Shown: piece after piece, positions 1-9,800 of the stretch
Layout of the letters: every line of letters begins with the position of its first letter
Position numbering within the stretch: position 1 is the first letter of the stretch
From: Peronospora farinosa
Taxonomy: Eukaryota; Oomycota; Peronosporomycetes; Peronosporales; Peronosporaceae
Length of the DNA stretch: 64,000 nucleotides
Direction of reading: 5' to 3'
Assembly: GCA_947646735.1 (NCBI GenBank)
Contig: CANTFK010000478.1
Coordinates: 32,989-96,988, forward strand
Translations under genes and position numbers: made by a program
The notes under the pieces: model-generated
Database searches by the model: none
Told to the model about the DNA's origin: nothing
The model's input: only the letters and a program-made list of their open reading frames with translations

Positions 1-699
1 GCTACCGCGCGCTCAGTGCCGATAAACGATCTTCTATCAACGCCACCCTCCGTCTCCTCCGCGAGCGCAGCCTCCGCCCGCTCAGTGCGGATAAACGATC
101 CTCTACCACCGCCTTCTCGCGCGGCGCCACGCGCCTGTCTCATCCGCGAGCGCAGCCGCCGGTCGCTCAGTGCCGAAAAACGATCCTCTAGAAACTCCTT
201 CTCGCCCCGGCGCCACACATCCTTCTCCTTCGCGAGCACAGCCGCCGCCCGATCAGTGGCAATAAATGATCCTCTAGCATCGCCTTCTTGCGCGGCGCCA
301 CACGTCCGTCTCCTCCGCGAGAGCAGCCGCCGCGCGCTCAGTGCGGATAAACGATTCTCTACTACCGCCTTCTCGCACGGCGCCACGCACCCGTCTCCTC
401 CGCGAGAGCAGCTGCCGCCCGCTCAGTGCCAATAAACGATCCTCTAGCAACACCTTCTTGCGCGGCGCCACGCGCCCGTCTCCTCCGCGAACGCGGCCGC
501 CGTGGCATCCTTCTGCGTCTAAACCTCTGCTACCGCGCGCTCAGTGCCGATAAACGATCTTCTATCAACGCCACCCTCCGTCTCCTCCGCGAGCGCAGCC
601 TCCGCCCGCTCAGTGCGGATAAACGATCCTCTACCACCGCCTTCTCGCGCGGCGCCACGCGCCTGTCTCATCCGCGAGCGCAGCCGCTGGTCGCTCAGT
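1..699. repeat. 528-bp-offset duplication inside the left array
   Basis: Bases 1-171 recur at 529-699 with only about one or two mismatches. The repeated block spans two minisatellite units (69 and 85 bp) plus flanks. The intervening DNA (172-528) is ordinary minisatellite. This is higher-order structure produced by duplication of a multi-unit block. Confidence 0.85.
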
Positions 700-1193
700 A
701 CCAATATACGATCCTCTAGCATCGCCTTCTTGCGCGGCGCCACGGACCCGTCGCCTTCGCGAACGCAGCCACCGCGGTGGCATCGTTCTGCATCTGAATT
801 TCTGCTGCCGCGCGCTCAGTGCCGATAAAAGATCATTTATCAACGCCTTCTCGCGCGGCGCCACCCTCCGTTTCCTCCGCGAGCGCAGCCGCCGCCCGCT
901 TAGTGCCGATAAACGATCCTCTAGCACCGCCTTCTCGCGTGGCGCCACCCTCCGTTTCCTCCGCTAGCGCTGCCGCTGCCCGCTCAGTGCCAATAAACGA
1001 TCTTCTAGCATCGCCTTCTCGCGCGGCGCCACGCGCTTGTTCTTCCGCGAACGCAGTCGCCGCGGCATCCTTCTGCGTCTGAACCTCTGCTGCCGCGCGC
1101 TCAGTGCCAATAAATGATCTTCTAGCAACGACTTCTCGCGCGGCGCCACGCGCCCGTCTCCTCCGCGAGCGCAGCCGCCGCCCGCTTAGTGCC

Positions 1194-1941
1194 GATAAAC
1201 GATCCTCTAGCAACGACTTCTCGCGCGGCGCCACGCGCCCGTCTCCTCCGCGAGCGCAGCCGACGCCCGCTTAGTGCCGATAAACGATCCTCTAGCACCG
1301 CCTTCTCGCGTGGCGCCACACATCCGTCTCCTCCGCGAGCGCAGACGCTGCCCGCTCAGTGCCAATAAACGATCCTCTAGCATCGCCTTCTTGCGCGGCG
1401 CCACGCGCCCGTCTCCTCCGCGAACGCAGTTACCGAGGCTTCCTTCTGCATCTGAACCTCCACAGCCTCGCGCTCAGTGCAATTAAACGATTCTCTATCA
1501 ACGCCCTTTGCGCGCGATGCCACAAGTCCGTCTCCTCCGCGAGCGCAGACGCCGCCCGCTCAGTGCCGACAAATGATCTTCTAGCAACGACTTCTCGCGC
1601 GGCGCCACGCCCCCGTCTCCTCCGCGAGCGCAGCCGCCGCCCGCTTAGTGCCGATAAACGATCCTCTAGCACCGCCTTCTCGCGTGGCGCCACACATCCG
1701 TCTCCTCCGCGAGCGCAGACGCTGCCCGCTCAGTGCCAATAAACGATCCTCTAGCATCGCCTTCTTGCGCGGCGCCACGCGCCCGTCTCCTCCGCGAGAG
1801 CAGTTACCGATGCTTCCTTCTGCATCTGAACCTCCACAGCCTCGCGCTCAGTTCAATTAAACGATTCTCTATCAACGCCCTTCGCGCGCGATGCCACAAG
1901 TCCGTCTCCTCCGCGAGCGCAGACGCCGCCCGCTCAGTGCC
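1194..1941. repeat. 374-bp higher-order repeat, two tandem copies
   Basis: Bases 1194-1567 and 1568-1941 are two consecutive copies of a four-unit block with spacings 85+85+117 and 87 bp. Both copies share diagnostic variants: 'cgtggcgccacacatcc', the odd marker 'aattaaacgattctcta', and the divergent 'gcgcgatgccacaagtcc' unit. The block is therefore a higher-order unit rather than independent monomers. Confidence 0.85.
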
Positions 1942-2040
1942 GACAAATGGTCGTCTAGCATCGCCTTCTTGCGCAGCGCCACGCGTCCGTCTCTCCCGCA
2001 AACGCGGCCGCTGTGGCATCCTTCTGCGTCTGAAGCTCTA

Positions 2041-2187
2041 CAGCCGCGCGCTTAGTACCGATAAACGATCCTCACGCACTGACTTCTCGCTCCACAGGGC
2101 ACTTATCTCGTCACCCGCCTCAACATTCGACGATGCCAGTTTTGCCTTCTCGGCATGCAGTTGCTTCGTCAGGAAAGCAGCTCGCTC
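2041..2187 (-). pseudogene. non-repetitive coiled-coil segment flanking the left array
   Basis: Read on the minus strand, this is a 49-codon open stretch bounded by TGA at 2188-2190 and TAG at 2038-2040. It begins ERAAFLTKQLHAEKAKLASS and ends KSVREDRLSVLSARL. The last part is clearly the same peptide as the minisatellite unit (EKAVLEDRLSALSG), so this segment lies just 5' of the array in the ancestral gene and runs into it without a break. The upstream part is a typical charged heptad-like helix and is unique in the window. No start codon or promoter is visible. It most likely marks the N-terminal border of the expanded region of a coiled-coil protein gene that is now disrupted. I cannot name the protein. 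Confidence 0.6.
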
Positions 2188-2278
2188 TCAAGCTTCGACG
2201 AATGATGAAGACGTGAGGTGTTGTATAAGTTGGCGCCCCTCACAATAAACACGAGAGCGCTCTGTCTACCCTTTCTTT

Positions 2279-2393
2279 CAATGATGAAGAGAATACTTAG
2301 AAGAGATTGAATTACGGGTTTTTCTCTTCCTGTCAATGATGAAGAAAAGATTCCTTCCTGTCAATGATAAAGAGAAGATTAGAAAGAGACTGG
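2279..2393. repeat. three imperfect short direct repeats
   Basis: The motif 'caatgatgaagagaa' or a close variant begins at 2279, 2334 and 2362. The last two copies are exactly 28 bp apart and share the preceding 'cttcctgt'. The first and third share a following 'ttagaa(a)gaga'. This is a small decayed tandem repeat with no assigned function. Confidence 0.7.
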
Positions 2394-2726
2394 AACAGAC
2401 TGATACAGAGCTTACATCAGCAAAAAAAGTCGCGATTTGCTGCTACGACGCTCTTAAATGCCAACGGCTTACATCCGTCCTAGTTTTTAGAAAAGAGATC
2501 ACAAATCGTCAATTCAAAGCTATTTTATTTTTTGCATTTTTACACTCTGGGAAAGTAGAGCTAGTATAAAATGGTACAAGTCAGCTATTGTTTTACATCA
2601 AATGTGCAGCTGGACACTAGAAATCGTGAGCGATACTTCAAAGCAAAATATGTTTTTGTGACACTTAACCTCCCCTTACAGCAAATGGGTAGGTAATCAA
2701 TATGTGAAAATCTACTAGTGTGCAAA

Positions 2727-3134
2727 CTAATACCCTTGCATACGGTCCAAAACATGCCGTAATGACCGTCGTGCGTCGGACTCCTTTTTTTTACCCTTCA
2801 GCTTGGCTTTGTCTCGTGCACCACCTCCTACATGCGTTTCACAAATAAAGTCGACGATGACAGCGACTTTTGGGCAATTGTGATCTGGGGACTTAGCGCA
2901 CTGAAAGTAGATTATTCGTGCAACGTAGCAGCTCAACTGTGTCAAATTTACCGATAATACCACCGCCATGATGATGATGGTGTCCATTTTTCCAAGCAGA
3001 CCATCGGTGTTGTTATCATCGCTCGACCGAATAGACTTGCATGTTTGTCGTCGGATCGTATTACCAGCGATCGCGCCTGCTCTAAAATTTGCCTTGGATA
3101 CACTGTTTGCTGAGTCCTCTTTGCGATTTTTCAA
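2727..3134 (-). CDS. hypothetical 135-codon open frame, doubtful
   Basis: This is the longest open frame in the unique DNA of the window, ATG to TAG on the minus strand. The product is basic. It carries a hydrophobic stretch around residues 55-75 (IIIMAVVLSVNLTQL), then a Cys/His cluster (YFQCAKSPDHNCPK) and a Lys-rich tail (AKLKGKKK). The cluster vaguely recalls a degenerate retrotransposon Gag zinc knuckle, but the first cysteine is missing and the spacing does not fit CX2CX4HX4C. No neighbouring protease, integrase or reverse transcriptase sequence is visible. It may be a chance open frame or the remnant of a mobile element. I do not recognise a family. Confidence 0.15.
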   Translation of the reverse strand: MKNRKEDSANSVSKANFRAGAIAGNTIRRQTCKSIRSSDDNNTDGLLGKMDTIIIMAVVLSVNLTQLSCYVARIIYFQCAKSPDHNCPKVAVIVDFICETHVGGGARDKAKLKGKKKESDARRSLRHVLDRMQGY

Positions 3135-5193
3135 TCGGCCCAGTCCCCGCTACCCAGTATTTCTGCGCGTTTCATGACTGCTTTTTTTGATACCAACGAG
3201 TTTAAGGAATTCATGGTTTCTCAGATCCGGTGAATACTTATCAAGCGAGCCACAAAGCTTCAACAAACTGCAATTCTTCACGGTTTGTCGACATGCGTGC
3301 TAGCTCTGCTTGAATTAGGCCTGCAACTCATCACGTTTGGACTCACACAACTTGCGGCTCTTTGACGCCTCTTGGATCCAAAATTGGTACAGAATGTTTG
3401 TTGTCATGTACCCTTCCTTCTCTTTACAGAGATACTCAAGCGCTTCGGCACGAGGTCCTTCCAGATGTGGGTTTTGCCATGGATTACTGCCTGATCTCAT
3501 TGACGGTTCGCCATCTGCACGCTTCTCATTCTGGTCTTCTTCGAGCCTGCGCAGGTTCACTTCGGCTCGACTATACCGCAGGCGTTGGCTTCAAGTGCCT
3601 TCTTACAGGCTCCTCTACAAGCTGGATCTACGTCCGTTGTGTTGATCACTGACCGCAAAGCATTCATTTCTGTCCAAAACGGCTCCATATCCTGCTGAAT
3701 AGCCTCCATGTTGCTACGTAACTTGGCTGTTTCTTCGTTGTGACTCTCGAAATTACCCTGTAGCACTTGCTCTTGAGTTTCGCCTGCAATTTCTCTACTT
3801 CCTTTTCCAACTCCGGCACTAGCTCTTCATTTTCCTGCACTTTTGCCCAAATTGTTCTTCTGTTTCTTTAGCTCTTTCTTCTGCGTTGACTGCAGCTCCT
3901 TCTGCTGTTCCTTGGCGTATTTTAGCTCTTCTCGCAACTTCGCTTCTTGCTTTTCAAAGTCAGCGTATTTCGACTTTGTCTCGTCCACTTGTTTGGCAAG
4001 CTCTTCACTCGTTGGTACAAAGCTTCAACAAACTGCAATTCTTCACGGTTTGTCGACATGCGTGCTAGCTCTGCTTGAATTAGGCCTGCAACTCATCACG
4101 TTTAGACTCACACAACTTGCGGTTCTTTGACGCCTCTTGGATCCAAAATTGGTACAGAATGTTTGTTGTCATGTACCCTTCCTTCTCTTTACAGAGATAC
4201 TCAAGCGCTTCGGCACGAAATCCTTCCAGATGTGGGTTTTGCCATGAATTACTGCCTGATCTCATTGACGGTTCGCCATCTGCACGCTTCTCATTCTGGT
4301 CTTCTTCGAGCCTGCGCAGGTTCACTTCGGCTCGACTATACCGCAGGCGTTGGCTTCAAGTGCCTTCTTACAGGCTCCTCTACAAGCTGGATCTACGTCC
4401 GTTGTGTTGATCACTGACCGCAAAGCATTCATTTCTGTCCAAAACGGCTCCATATCCTGCTGAATAGCCTCCATGTTGCTACGTAACTTGGCTGTTTCTT
4501 CGTTGTGACTCTCGAAAATACCCTGTAGCACTTGCTCTTGAGTTTCGCCTGCAATTTCTCTACTTCCTTTTCCAACTCCGGCACTAGCTCTTCATTTTCC
4601 TGCACTTTTGCCCAAATTGTTCTTCTGTTTCTTTAGCTCTTTCTTCTGCATTGACTGCAGCTCCTTCTGCTGTTCCTTGGCGTATGTTAGCTCTTCTCGC
4701 AACTTCGCTTCTTGCTTTTCAAAGTCAGCGTATTTCGACTTTGTCTCGTCCACTTGTTTGGCAAGCTCTTCACTCGTTGGTACAAAGCTTCAACAAACTG
4801 CAATTCTTCACGGTTTGTCGACATGCGTGCTAGCTCTGCTTGAATTAGGCCTGCAACTCATCACGTTTAGACTCACACAACTTGCGGTTCTTTGACGCCT
4901 CTTGGATCCAAAATTGGTACAGAATGTTTGTTGTCATGTACCCTTCCTTCTCTTTACAGAGATACTCAAGCGCTTCGGCACGAAATCCTTCCAGATGTGG
5001 GTTTTGCCATGAATTACTGCCTGATCTCATTGACGGTTCGCCATCTGCACGCTTCTCATTCTGGTCTTCTTCGAGCCTGCGCAGGTTCACTTCGGCTCGA
5101 CTATACCGCAGGCGTTGGCTTCAAGTGCCTTCTTACAGGCTCCTCTACAAGCTGGATCTACGTCCGTTGTGCTGATCACTGACCGCAAAGCAT

Positions 5194-5520
5194 TCATTTC
5201 TGTCCAAAACGGCTCCATATCCTGCTGAATAGCCTCCATGTTGCTACGTAACTTGGCTGTTTCTTCGTTGTGACTCTCGAAAATACCCTGTAGCACTTGC
5301 TCTTGAGTTTCGCCTGCAATTTCTCTACTTCCTTTTCCAACTCCGGCACTAGCTCTTCATTTTCCTGCACTTTTTGCCCAAATTGTTCTTCTGTTTCTTT
5401 AGCTCTTTCTTCTGCATTGACTGCAGCTCCTTCTGCTGTTCCTTGGGCGTATTTTAGCTCTTCTCGCAACTTCGCTTCTTGCTTTTCAAAGTCAGCGTAT
5501 TTCGACTTTGTCTCGTCCAC
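5194..5520 (-). pseudogene. copy 3 coiled-coil frame rejoined by a base insertion
   Basis: Copy 3 carries an extra G near 5445 ('ccttgggcg' where other copies have 'ccttggcg'). On the minus strand this joins two frames that are separate elsewhere, giving a 108-codon open stretch. It starts MDETKSKYADFEKQEAKLRE and continues through EERAKETEEQFGQKVQ and LVPELEKEVEKLQAKLK, then drifts into an unrelated frame and stops. The joined peptide has good heptad character, so this reading may approximate the ancestral protein. Either copy 3 keeps an older state or the insertion is a later compensating change or a sequencing error. Confidence 0.5.
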
Positions 5521-6377
5521 TTGTTTGGCAAGCTCTTCACTCGTTGGTACAAAGCTTCAACAGACTGCAATTCTTCACGGTTTTTCGACATGCGTGCTAG
5601 CTCTGCTTGAATTAGGCCTGCAACTCATCACGTTTAGACTCACACAACTTGCGGTTCTTTGACGCCTCTTGGATCCAAAATTGGTACAGAATGTTTGTTG
5701 TCATGTACCCTTCCTTCTCTTTACGGAGATACTCAAGCGCTTCGGCACGAGGTCCTTCCAGATGTGGGTTTTGCCATAAATTACTGCCTGATCTCATTGA
5801 CGGTTCGCCATCTGCACGCTTCTCATTCTGGTCTTCTTCGAGCCTGCGCAGGTTCACTTCGGCTCGACTATACCGCAGGCGTTGGCTTCAAGTGCCTTCT
5901 TACAGGCTCCTCTACAAGCTGGATCTACGTCCGTTGTGCTGATCACTGACCGCAAAGCATTCATTTCTGTCCAAAACGGCTCCATATCCTGCTGAATAGC
6001 CTCCATGTTGCTACGTAACTTGGCTGTTTCTTCGTTGTGACTCTCGAAAATACCCTGTAGCACTTGCTCTTGAGTTTCGCCTGCAATTTCTCTACTTCCT
6101 TTTCCAACTCCGGCACTAGCTCCTCATTTTCCTGCACTTTTTGCCCAAATTGTTCTTCTGTTTCTTTAGCTCTTTCTTCTGCATTGACTGCAGCTCCTTC
6201 TGCTGTTCCTTGGCGTATGTTAGCTCTTCTCGCAACTTCGCTTCTTGCTTTTCAAAGTCAGCGTATTTCGACTTTGTCTCGTCCACTTGTTTGGCAAGCT
6301 CTTCACTCGTTGGTACAAAGCTTCAACAAACTGCAATTCTTCACGGTTTGTCGACATGCGTGCTAGCTCTGCTTGAA

Positions 6378-6830
6378 TTAGGCCTGCAACTCATCACGTT
6401 TAGACTCACACAACTTGCGGTTCTTTGACGCCTCTTGGATCCAAAATTGGTACAGAATGTTTGTTGTCATGTACCCTTCCTTCTCTTTACGGAGATACTC
6501 AAGCGCTTCGGCACGAGGTCCTTCCAGATGTGGGTTTTGCCATGGATTACTGCCTGATCTCATTGACGGTTCGCCATCTGCACGCTTCTCATTCTGGTCT
6601 TCTTCGAGCCTGCGCAGGTTCACTTCAGGCTCGACTATACCGCAGGCGTTGGCTTCAAGTGCCTTCTTACAGGCTCCTCTACAAGCTGGATCTACGTCCG
6701 TTGTGCTGATCACTGACCGCAAAGCATTCATTTCTGTCCAAAACGGCTCCATATCCTGCTGAATAGCCTCCATGTTGCTACGTAACTTGGCTGTTTCTTC
6801 GTTGTGACTCTCGAAAATACCCTGTAGCAC
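6378..6830 (-). pseudogene. copy 5 frame of 150 codons rejoined by a base insertion
   Basis: Copy 5 has one extra base near 6626 ('cacttcaggctcg' against 'cacttcggctcg'). On the minus strand this fuses the 69-codon and 81-codon frames found separately in other copies into a single 150-codon frame. It starts MLQGIFESHNEETAKLRSN, passes VDPACRGACKKALEANACG, then RRLEEDQNEKRADGEPS and KNRKLCESKRDELQA, and ends at TAA. The N-terminal half is coiled-coil-like. The middle has three cysteines, in ACRGAC and ANAC. No known domain is recognised. The smooth join suggests that the parent gene was continuous here. Confidence 0.5.
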
Positions 6831-9800
6831 TTGCTCTTGAGTTTCGCCTGCAATTTCTCTACTTCCTTTTCCAACTCCGGCACTAGCTCTTTATTTTCGT
6901 GCACTTTTTGCCCAAATTGTTCTTCTGTTTCTTTAGCTCTTTCTTCTGCATTGACTGCAGCTCCTTCTGCTGTTCCTTGGCGTATTTTAGCTCTTCTCGC
7001 AACTTCGCTTCTTGCTTTTCAAAGTCAGCGTATTTCGACTTTGTCTCGTCCACTTGTTTGGCAAGCTCTTCACTCGTTGGTACAAAGCTTCAACAAACTG
7101 CAATTCTTCACGGTTTGTCGACATGCGTGCTAGCTCTGCTTGAATTAGGCCTGCAACTCATCACGTTTGGACTCACACAACTTGCGGTTCTTTGACGCCT
7201 CTTGGATCCAAAATTGGTACAGAATGTTTGTTGTCATGTACCCTTCCTTCTCTTTACGGAGATACTCAAGCGCTTCGGCACGAGGTCCTTCCAGATGTGG
7301 GTTTTGCCATGGATTACTGCCTGATCTCATTGACGGTTCGCCATCTGCACGCTTCTCATTCTGGTCTTCTTCGAGCCTGCGCAGGTTCACTTCGGCTCGA
7401 CTATACCGCAGGCGTTGGCTTCAAGTGCCTTCTTACAGGCTCCTCTACAAGCTGGATCTACGTCCGTTGTGTTGATCACTGACCGCAAAGCATTCATTTC
7501 TGTCCAAAACGGCTCCATATCCTGCTGAATAGCCTCCATGTTGCTACGTAACTTGGCTGTTTCTTCGTTGTGACTCTCGAAAATACCCTGTAGCACTTGC
7601 TCTTGAGTTTCGCCTGCAATTTCTCTACTTCCTTTTCCAACTCCGGCACTAGCTCTTCATTTTCCTGCACTTTTTGCCCAAATTGTTCTTCTGTTTCTTT
7701 AGCTCTTTCTTCTGCATTGACTGCAGCTCCTTCTGCTGTTCCTTGGCGTATTTTAGCTCTTCTCGCAACTTCGCTTCTTGCTTTTCAAAGTCAGCGTATT
7801 TCGACTTTGTCTCGTCCACTTGTTTGGCAAGCTCTTCACTCGTTGGTACAAAGCTTCAACAGACTGCAATTCTTCACGGTTTGTCGACATGCGTGCTAGC
7901 TCTGCTTGAATTAGGCCTGCAACTCATCACGTTTAGACTCACACAACTTGCGGTTCTTTGACGCCTCTTGGATCCAAAATTGGTACAGAATGTTTGTTGT
8001 CATGTACCCTTCCTTCTCTTTACAGAGATACTCAAGCGCTTCGGCACGAAATCCTTCCAGATGTGGGTTTTGCCATGGATTACTGCCTGATCTCATTGAC
8101 GGTTCGCCATCTGCACGCTTCTCATTCTGGTCTTCTTCGAGCCTGCGCAGGTTCACTTCGGCTCGACTATACCGCAGGCGTTGGCTTCAAGTGCCTTCTT
8201 ACAGGCTCCTCTACAAGCTGGATCTACGTCCGTTGTGTTGATCACTGACCGCAAAGCATTCATTTCTGTCCAAAACGGCTCCATATCCTGCTGAATAGCC
8301 TCCATGTTGCTACGTAACTTGGCTGTTTCTTCGTTGTGACTCTCGAAAATACCCTGTAGCACTTGCTCTTGAGTTTCGCCTGCAATTTCTCAACCTCCTT
8401 TTCCAATTCCGGCACTAGCTCCTCATTTTCCTGCACTTTTTGCCCAAATTGTTCTTCTGTTTCTTTAGCTCTTTCTTCTGCATTGACTGCAGCTCCTTCT
8501 GCTGTTCCTTGGCGTATTTTAGCTCTTCTCGCAACTTCGCTTCTTGCTTTTCAAAGTCAGCGTATTTCGACTTTGTCTCGTCCACTTGTTTGGCAAGCTC
8601 TTCACTCGTTGGTACAAAGCTTCAACAAACTGCAATTCTTCACGGTTTGTCGACATGCGTGCTAGCTCTGCTTGAATTAGGCCTGCAACTCATCACGTTT
8701 AGACTCACACAACTTGCGGTTCTTTGACGCCTCTTGGATCCAAAATTGGTACAGAATGTTTGTTGTCATGTACCCTTCCTTCTCTTTACAGAGATACTCA
8801 AGCGCTTCGGCACGAAATCCTTCCAGATGTGGGTTTTGCCATGGATTACTGCCTGATCTCATTGACGGTTCGCCATCTGCACGCTTCTCATTCTGGTCTT
8901 CTTCGAGCCTGCGCAGGTTCCCTTCGGCTCGACTATACCGCAGGCGTTGGCTTCAAGTGCCTTCTTACAGGCTCCTCTACAAGCTGGATCTACGTCCGTT
9001 GTGCTGATCACTGACCGCAAAGCATTCATTTCTGTCCAAAACGGCTCCATATCCTGCTGAATAGCCTCCATGTTGCTACGTAACTTGGCTGTTTCTTCGT
9101 TGTGACTCTCGAAAATACCCTGTAGCACTTGCTCTTGAGTTTCGCCTGCAATTTCTCAACCTCCTTTTCCAACTCCGGCACTAGCTCTTCATTTTCGTGC
9201 ACTTTTTGCCCAAATTGTTCTTCTGTTTCTTTAGCTCTTTCTTCTGCATTGACTGCAGCTCCTTCTGCTGTTCCTTGGCGTATTTTAGCTCTTCTCGCAA
9301 CTTCGCTTCTTGCTTTTCAAAGTCAGCGTATTTCGACTTTGTCTCGTCCACTTGTTTGGCAAGCTCTTCACTCGTTGGTACAAAGCTTCAACAAACTGCA
9401 ATTCTTCACGGTTTGTCGACATGCGTGCTAGCTCTGCTTGAATTAGGCCTGCAACTCATCACGTTTAGACTCACACAACTTGCGGTTCTTTGACGCCTCT
9501 TGGATCCAAAATTGGTACAGAATGTTTGTTGTCATGTACCCTTCCTTCTCTTTACAGAGATACTCAAGCGCTTCGGCACGAGGTCCTTCCAGATGTGGGT
9601 TTTGCCATGGATTACTGCCTGATCTCATTGACGGTTCGCCATCTGCACGCTTCTCATTCTGGTCTTCTTCGAGCCTGCGCAGGTTCACTTCGGCTCGACT
9701 ATACCGCAGGCGTTGGCTTCAAGTGCCTTCTTACAGGCTCCTCTACAAGCTGGATCTACGTCCGTTGTGCTGATCACTGACCGCAAAGCATTCATTTCTG

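Larger units (their letters stand above)
1..2075 (-). repeat. GC-rich coiled-coil-derived minisatellite (left array)
   Basis: This tandem array is marked by a recurring element close to 'ataaacgatcctctagca'. I located 23 occurrences, beginning near 21, 90, 175, 261, 346, 431, 549, 618, 703, 824, 908, 992, 1109, 1194, 1279, 1364, 1481, 1568, 1653, 1738, 1855, 1942 and 2060. Spacings are 69, 84-87 and 117-121 bp. On the minus strand the units translate as Ala/Glu/Arg-rich helical peptide, alternating between two frames: one gives EKAVLEDRLSALSG and the other TERAAAALAEETGA. The 84-, 69- and 117-bp units preserve frame and the common 85-bp unit does not. The longest minus-strand open stretch is 833-1234 (133 codons). 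The array begins before base 1. The core peptide is shared with the array at 25374-64000. Confidence 0.93.
2188..3251. other. unique spacer between left array and macrosatellite
   Basis: About 1.06 kb of lower-GC, non-repetitive DNA. It contains three short direct repeats near 2279-2393 and one minus-strand open frame at 2727-3134. I recognise no gene, RNA or transposon terminus. Homopolymer T runs occur near 2787 and 3182. Confidence 0.8.

Noticed and set aside
2336..2569. 77-codon plus-strand frame after the short direct repeats
   Set aside because: Its start lies inside the 28-bp repeat, no family is recognisable, and the length is unremarkable for AT-richer DNA.
2660..2690. Pyrimidine-rich stretch ending 'ccttacag' as a 3' splice site
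   Set aside because: No coding exon is recognisable on either side.
3192..3204. 'accaacgag' just left of the macrosatellite as an inverted match to the unit end 'ctcgttggt'
   Set aside because: Nine bases is too short to separate from chance and no matching structure exists at the right boundary.
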